DNA of 64,000 nt from Vibrio sp. YMD68 (GTDB taxonomy: Bacteria > Pseudomonadota > Gammaproteobacteria > Enterobacterales > Vibrionaceae). A program made the position numbers and the translations under genes. Where the stretch lies: assembly GCF_029958905.1 (NCBI RefSeq), contig NZ_CP124614.1:186001-250000 (forward strand), read 5' to 3'. The notes under the pieces were generated by a model. It did not search any database. It saw nothing but the letters and a program-made list of their open reading frames with translations, and was not told the DNA's origin. Below, piece after piece: positions 59,222 to 64,000 of this stretch; positions within the stretch are counted from its first letter, which is position 1, and each line of letters opens with the position of its first letter.

Positions 59222-61140
59222 TACTGGTTATATTCCTCTTCCATTTGCTCTAAGGCTTCTTGCTCGGCCATCCACTCCATTTCAACCTGCTCGAGTTGAG
59301 ATTTACTGGTTGCCTGAAGCGCGAGTACTTCATTAAGCTTAGCTTTATTTTCTGCATCATAAAGAGAAGTGTCTGACAAATGCTGCTCAGCGGTGGAAAT
59401 GTCGTCATTGAGCTTATCCATTTTTTTCTCTAACTGAGTGAGATTTTTACGCAATGGCGCGGTTAATTTTCTAAACTCGGCATCCCGGCGTTTTTGCTCT
59501 TTTTTCCCAGCTGCGCTGTTGCTGCTGTTTTTCTCTGGCAGATCTGCTTGGGCTTCTTTCCGTTCAATTTTCTGTTGTTCAGTGAGCCACTTGTAATAAT
59601 CACTAAGGTCACCATCAAAAGGGGCGACTTGACGATCGTGGACCAAATACAGGTCATCGGTTGTTGCTCTGAGTAAGTAACGATCGTGACTGACAATCAC
59701 CATAGCCCCTTCAAAGGTCTGCAGAGCAAACGTCAGAGCTTGGCGCATATCCAAATCAAGGTGGTTGGTTGGTTCATCGAGTAGCAATAGATTCGGTTTT
59801 TGCCACACAACGAGAGCGAGAACAAGGCGTGCTTTTTCTCCGCCAGAAAAGGGTGCTACTTTATCCAGTGCCTTTTCACCTTGGAAACCAAAGCTGCCTA
59901 GGTAATCGCGCAGTTGCTGCTCGGTCTTACCAGGCGCTATCTGCATCATATGCTGTAACGGCGTTTCATCAGGATGTAAGGTTTCGAGTTGATGCTGAGC
60001 AAAGTAACCAATTTTAACGCCTTGAGAATAGCCTAAATCACCAGATTGAGGCTTTAATTCACCTGATAGGAGTTTGATTAACGTTGATTTACCTGCGCCA
60101 TTGCGTCCTAAAAGACCGATACGACTACCGGGAACAAGATTAAGGCGGATTTTTTCTAAGATCAGAGTGTTATCGTAACCTGCACTGACATCATCCATCA
60201 TCATGATTGGATTAGGTAGGGCGGCTGGCTCTTTAAATTCAAAGCTGAATGGGTTATCAAACTGCGCGGGTAGCACTTTTTCCATTTTTTCTAACGCTTT
60301 AATTCGACTTTGAGCTTGTCGTGCTTTCGACGCTTTGTAGCGAAAACGGTCAATATAGCTTTGCATATGCGTCATTTGTTTCTGCTGTTTTTGGAACATA
60401 GCTTGCTGCAAAATCAACTTTTGCGCTCGTTGTGTTTCAAAAGAAGAGTAGTTACCGGTGTACTCGTTAAGCTGTTGATTTTCTACATGTACGATTCGGC
60501 CAACGATCGGGTCTAGGAAATCTCGGTCATGGGAAATAAGAAGCAATGTGCCAGGGTAGCTTTGTAGCCAGCGCTCAAGCCACATAACCGCATCTAAATC
60601 TAAGTGGTTGGTGGGCTCATCGAGAAGTAATAAATCAGAGCGACAAAGAAGCGCTTGAGCAAGGTTGAGGCGCATTCGCCAGCCCCCCGAGAATTGGGTC
60701 AGACTCCAACTCATTTGCTCCTGGCTAAATCCCAATCCATCGAGAAGCTCAGCGGCTCTTGAATTAATGGTATAACCACCAATGGTTTCAATTTTTCCGT
60801 GCAGTTCTGCGACCAGAGTTCCATCATCAGCGGCTTCTGCATCTAACAGTGCTTGTTCTAGGGCACGATATTCACGATCACCATCAATGACATACTCAAG
60901 CGCACCACGTTCAAGTGCCGGTGTTTCTTGTGCTACCCAGGCTAACTCCCAATGAGAAGGCTGGCTAAATGATCCAGCATCGATAGACAGCTCATCTTTA
61001 AGTAGAGCAAAAAGTGTGGATTTTCCGCAGCCGTTTTTACCGACTAATCCCACCTTGTCACCAGGGTGGATTGTGGCAGAGGCTTGTTCTAAGAGAGGCT
61101 TTCCGCCTCTAAGTAACTGAATGTCAGAAAAGATAATCAT
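59221..61140 (-). CDS. yheS: ABC-F family ATPase YheS
   Basis: A 639-residue protein with two ATP-binding cassettes and no membrane segments. Walker A motifs are GLVGKNGCGKSTLF (about residue 33) and GLLGRNGAGKSTLI (about 345). The signatures are FSGGWRMRL and FSGGEKARLV. A charged linker joins the domains and a coiled-coil C-terminus (about 540-639) follows. ABC-F proteins act on ribosomes, so a translation role is likely; YheS substrate details are not certain. It is the first gene of a minus-strand unit and divergent from kefG. Confidence 0.93.
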   Translation of the reverse strand: MIIFSDIQLLRGGKPLLEQASATIHPGDKVGLVGKNGCGKSTLFALLKDELSIDAGSFSQPSHWELAWVAQETPALERGALEYVIDGDREYRALEQALLDAEAADDGTLVAELHGKIETIGGYTINSRAAELLDGLGFSQEQMSWSLTQFSGGWRMRLNLAQALLCRSDLLLLDEPTNHLDLDAVMWLERWLQSYPGTLLLISHDRDFLDPIVGRIVHVENQQLNEYTGNYSSFETQRAQKLILQQAMFQKQQKQMTHMQSYIDRFRYKASKARQAQSRIKALEKMEKVLPAQFDNPFSFEFKEPAALPNPIMMMDDVSAGYDNTLILEKIRLNLVPGSRIGLLGRNGAGKSTLIKLLSGELKPQSGDLGYSQGVKIGYFAQHQLETLHPDETPLQHMMQIAPGKTEQQLRDYLGSFGFQGEKALDKVAPFSGGEKARLVLALVVWQKPNLLLLDEPTNHLDLDMRQALTFALQTFEGAMVIVSHDRYLLRATTDDLYLVHDRQVAPFDGDLSDYYKWLTEQQKIERKEAQADLPEKNSSNSAAGKKEQKRRDAEFRKLTAPLRKNLTQLEKKMDKLNDDISTAEQHLSDTSLYDAENKAKLNEVLALQATSKSQLEQVEMEWMAEQEALEQMEEEYNQ

Positions 61141-61267
61141 AAAATATTAACTTGCACGTGGTGGCATTTATGGCGACAAATAGTAGGTCTAATAAGGATA
61201 AATGTCGATCATTATACAAATTGGGTTATGATGCTAAAAAAGAATAACAACTTTACAACATGCTAGG

Positions 61268-61909
61268 ATGATTGCTTGCGAAATGACGGAACTCAATAGC
61301 TCAAATCAAAAACCTCTCAAAGTATTAGTGATTTACGCTCACCCAGAGCCTAATAACTCAATCGCTAACCAGGTGATGCTAAAAAAAATCGAATCACTTG
61401 AACATGTGACCATTCATGACCTCTATGCCCATTATCCCGACTTTTTTATTGATGTTGCCTTCGAACATCAGCTTTTGCTAGAGCATGATGTCATTGTGTT
61501 TCAACACCCTCTTTATATGTACTCTTGCCCATCACTGCTTAAAGAGTGGTTTGATCGAGTATTGAGTAAGGGGTTTGCTTTTGGTGATACATGCCAATTA
61601 GAAAATAAGATTTGGCGCAATGTGATCACCACTGGGGGGAATGCTGAGGCGTTTTGTGAGAAAGGTTACAACAAGTACCCATTAGAGCAAATTTTACAAC
61701 CTTTTGAGTTAATGGCGTCCCTGTGTCGTATGACTTGGGTTGAACCCTTAGTGCTGTATTGGTCGAGAAACGTGACGGATGCAGAACGTTACCAGCATGC
61801 TGATTTTTATCGTCAATGGTTACAATCTCCAATCACCGAATTCGACGTCACAGTAGAATCTGGTCAAATAGAACAGAATGGCACGCAAGGAGATCAGCAT
61901 GGCAATTGA
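61268..61909 (+). CDS. kefG: Potassium efflux system ancillary protein KefG
   Basis: A 213-residue flavodoxin-like NAD(P)H oxidoreductase that binds the KefB antiporter. It starts LKVLVIYAHPEPNNSIAN, and has VFQHPLYMYSCPSLLKEW and the VITTGGNAEAF segment of the family. ATG codons at 61268 and 61283 are both possible and neither has a clear ribosome site. Its end overlaps the kefB start by 11 bp, so the two are co-translated. Confidence 0.93.
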   Translation: MIACEMTELNSSNQKPLKVLVIYAHPEPNNSIANQVMLKKIESLEHVTIHDLYAHYPDFFIDVAFEHQLLLEHDVIVFQHPLYMYSCPSLLKEWFDRVLSKGFAFGDTCQLENKIWRNVITTGGNAEAFCEKGYNKYPLEQILQPFELMASLCRMTWVEPLVLYWSRNVTDAERYQHADFYRQWLQSPITEFDVTVESGQIEQNGTQGDQHGN

Positions 61910-63698
61910 GTATGATTTTTTGCAAAGCAGTGTCATTTTCCTTACCGCGGCTGTTGTTGCTGTACCGCTAGCGCAACGAGTGGGTTTGGGTTCCGTTTTG
62001 GGGTACTTGATCGCGGGGGTCGCAATAGGTCCTTGGGGACTGGGGTTAATCAGTGATGTAGAAGCTATTTTGCACTTTGCTGAGTTTGGTGTTGTTCTAC
62101 TGTTGTTTCTCATTGGTTTGGAGTTGAACCCGAAAAAGCTGTGGCAAATGCGGGGGCCCATTTTAGGCTTAGGCGGCGCTCAGGTGGTGATTACCACTGT
62201 CATTATCTCCGCTATTGTTAGCGTGTTTGATCTAAGTTGGCAGACCAGTCTTGTGATCGGTATGGGGCTCGCGCTCTCTTCTACAGCCATCGCACTGAGA
62301 GTAATAGAAGAGCGTGGATTAGCCGGCGGAGAAACAGGTCAGTCGGGCTTTGCGGTGTTACTGTTTCAAGATGTCGCGGTCATTCCTATGTTAGCGATAC
62401 TGCCGATTCTGGCAGGGAACACAGCAGGGAACTGGCTCGATGCCATCTGGATGCTCGGTGGCGTTGCTGGATTGCTCATTGGAGGACATTTTCTGCTTCG
62501 TCCTTTGTTTCGATATGTTGTGTTGAGTGGTGTTCGAGAGGTCTTCACCATTGCTGCGCTATTATTGGTCATTGGTATTGCGCTGACCATGAAGCAACTG
62601 GGCTTATCGATGGCTTTAGGCACGTTCCTTGCCGGGGTTCTTTTGGCTGAAAGTGAATATCGCCACGAGCTAGAGATCGCCATTGAGCCTTTTAAAGGTT
62701 TACTGCTTGGTCTGTTCTTTATTTCGGTGGGAATGGCTGCCAATTTGGGTTTGCTGGCGTTAGAGCCCATGAAGGTGTTGTTAGCGGTTGCGGGTCTTGT
62801 CTTTGTTAAAGGTTGGGTGCTTTATCTGCTCGCCCGCTTCTTTGGTATTCGCGCTAAAGCTCGCAGTAAAATGTCCGCGATTCTTAGCCAAGGTGGTGAA
62901 TTCGCGTTTGTTATTTTTACCGCCGCTACCGCCGAAGGTCTTCTGAGTGCTGATCAACTGTCGTTCTTGTTGGTTGTAGTGAGTTTATCTATGGTCACGA
63001 CGCCCATTTTGTTGATGGTCCAAGCAAAGTGGTTTGCCAAATTTTTAAATGCGCAAGAGTCGAGTGGGATCTCATCCGATATCATCAATAAAGAACCGAG
63101 AGTCATCATTGCCGGTTTTGGTCGATTTGGTCAGGTTGTTGGGCGATTGATGTACGCCAATAAAATCAAGATTACCGTGTTAGAAAGTGACGCAAGCCAA
63201 ATTCAGTTATTGAGAAAGTTTGGCTATAAAGTCTTTTATGGTGATGCCACTCAGCTCGATTTATTACGTGCTGCGGGGGCAGACAAAGCCGAAGCGATCG
63301 TCATATGCACCGATACGCCAGATGAAATCATTAAAATCGTAGACTTGTGTAAACAGCACTTTCCAAAGCTAAAAATATTGGCGCGCGCGCGTAGCCGGGT
63401 TGAAGCGTATCAATTGCTTAATCATGGCGTCGATAAGTACTCGCGTGAGACCTTTCTAGGTGCATTAGATCTTGGCAAACAAGCGTTGACCGAACTAGGG
63501 ATGCACCCATATCAAGCAAAACGTGCGGAAGCGCACTTTAGAAAGCTCGATAACACAATGTTAAAAGAGTTATTACCTCAGCATAAACAAGACAAACAAC
63601 TCGCGTTAAGAGCAAAAGAAGCACGCAAAGAGTTGGAAGAGATCTTTGGCCGAGAGATGGATAACGATAGTCAATCTCATAATTATTGGGATAAGTAG
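61899..63698 (+). CDS. kefB: Glutathione-regulated potassium efflux antiporter KefB
   Basis: A 599-residue CPA2 antiporter that lowers cytoplasmic pH during electrophile stress when glutathione adducts bind. The membrane half (about 1-380) has LGYLIAGVAIGPWGLG, and a cytoplasmic RCK domain from about 400 starts VIIAGFGRFGQVVGRLMY. The frame is open seven codons upstream, but AAGGAG lies 7 bases before the ATG at 61899. The partner kefG is upstream. Confidence 0.95.
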   Translation: MAIEYDFLQSSVIFLTAAVVAVPLAQRVGLGSVLGYLIAGVAIGPWGLGLISDVEAILHFAEFGVVLLLFLIGLELNPKKLWQMRGPILGLGGAQVVITTVIISAIVSVFDLSWQTSLVIGMGLALSSTAIALRVIEERGLAGGETGQSGFAVLLFQDVAVIPMLAILPILAGNTAGNWLDAIWMLGGVAGLLIGGHFLLRPLFRYVVLSGVREVFTIAALLLVIGIALTMKQLGLSMALGTFLAGVLLAESEYRHELEIAIEPFKGLLLGLFFISVGMAANLGLLALEPMKVLLAVAGLVFVKGWVLYLLARFFGIRAKARSKMSAILSQGGEFAFVIFTAATAEGLLSADQLSFLLVVVSLSMVTTPILLMVQAKWFAKFLNAQESSGISSDIINKEPRVIIAGFGRFGQVVGRLMYANKIKITVLESDASQIQLLRKFGYKVFYGDATQLDLLRAAGADKAEAIVICTDTPDEIIKIVDLCKQHFPKLKILARARSRVEAYQLLNHGVDKYSRETFLGALDLGKQALTELGMHPYQAKRAEAHFRKLDNTMLKELLPQHKQDKQLALRAKEARKELEEIFGREMDNDSQSHNYWDK

Positions 63699-63740
63699 TC
63701 ATGCTGGTGGTGTGGAACCCCAGATACCAAAGGAGTGATT

Positions 63741-63956
63741 GTGAGTCATCTTGAAAAGAAAGTAAAAAAACGCTTTATCGCAGGCGCAAGCTGTCCGAAG
63801 TGTCAAGCGCCAGACGCTTTGCGTTGGTGGATAGAGAACAACATAGAAATGGTTGAGTGTGTTGAGTGTCAGCATGTGGATCAGCGTAAACCGAAATCTG
63901 TAGATTCTAGTGAACATGCGTCACAGGAAATGATTGGAATTTTTAAGCCGGAATAA
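63741..63956 (+). CDS. YheV family zinc-ribbon-like protein
   Basis: A 71-residue protein starting (V)SHLEKKVKKRFIAGASCPKCQ. Two CxxC pairs (CPKC near residue 18 and CVEC near 38) suggest a small zinc ribbon. Two GTG starts exist; I prefer 63741 because AAAGGAG ends 5 bases before it. It follows kefB by 42 bp and belongs to the conserved kefG-kefB-yheV unit. Function unknown. The window ends 44 bp later. Confidence 0.88.
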   Translation: MSHLEKKVKKRFIAGASCPKCQAPDALRWWIENNIEMVECVECQHVDQRKPKSVDSSEHASQEMIGIFKPE

Positions 63957-64000
63957 TTGAGTTTCTTTATTTGATCCCCATAATATAGCCAACTGATTTG

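Noticed and set aside
61820..62161. 113-codon frame antisense to kefG-kefB
   Set aside because: It is fully covered by two well-supported genes and has low-complexity composition typical of a shadow frame.

Overview
The window looks like one stretch of the large chromosome of a Vibrio species. The marker genes are AphA (the PadR-type low-cell-density regulator), an argininosuccinate lyase fused to an N-acetyltransferase, a peroxiredoxin-glutaredoxin hybrid divergent from oxyR, a DUF3624 protein and a type IV pilus pilMNOPQ cluster followed by aroKB-damX-dam-rpe-gph-trpS. I cannot resolve the species from sequence alone. I see no rRNA, tRNA, CRISPR array, insertion sequence, prophage or transposase.

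Layout. 1-6.4 kb: priA, cytR, ftsN and hslVU (with a sigma-32-like promoter). 6.4-12.6 kb: frdABCD (minus), divergent from epmA, then a rhodanese gene and secB. 12.7-14.7 kb: gpsA-cysE. 14.8-18.6 kb: aphA and ppc (minus). 18.9-25.7 kb: arginine biosynthesis, argE divergent from argCBG and argH, with ArgR-type operators. 26-31.2 kb: a Pho-box-controlled alkaline phosphatase, DUF3624, a RidA protein, a dihydrolipoamide-dehydrogenase-like flavoprotein and prx. 31.4-35 kb: oxyR and mrcA. 35-46.7 kb: pilMNOPQ, aroK, aroB, damX, dam, rpe, gph, trpS. 47-49.7 kb: a secreted, surface-anchored nuclease. 49.8-55.5 kb: pabA, then argD/astC-astA-astD and a DUF1338 gene (arginine catabolism). 55.6-64 kb: crp, prkB, yheU, yheT, a TIGR02444 gene and yheS (minus), then kefG-kefB-yheV (plus).

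Functional themes. Arginine synthesis and arginine succinyltransferase degradation lie in the same window, each with ARG-box-like sites upstream. Thiol and peroxide defence (prx, oxyR, the flavoprotein) forms one island. Envelope work is spread over ftsN, mrcA, damX and the pilus assembly proteins. Global regulators crp, aphA, cytR and oxyR are all here. crp carries a good CRP site upstream, and aphA carries a LuxR/HapR-type site about 70 bp upstream of a TATAAT box.

The most unusual property is in the DNA between genes. At least a dozen short tandem arrays (units of 6 to 23 bp, most often 14-18 bp, 2-5 copies) sit in gaps, and none was noticed inside a gene body. In two cases (after the rhodanese gene and after the DUF1338 gene) the unit matches the last codons and stop region of the adjacent gene. 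The gap at 28.4-28.7 kb is a purine/pyrimidine-skewed block of such units that reverses strand midway. These arrays are my main candidate for something not well described.
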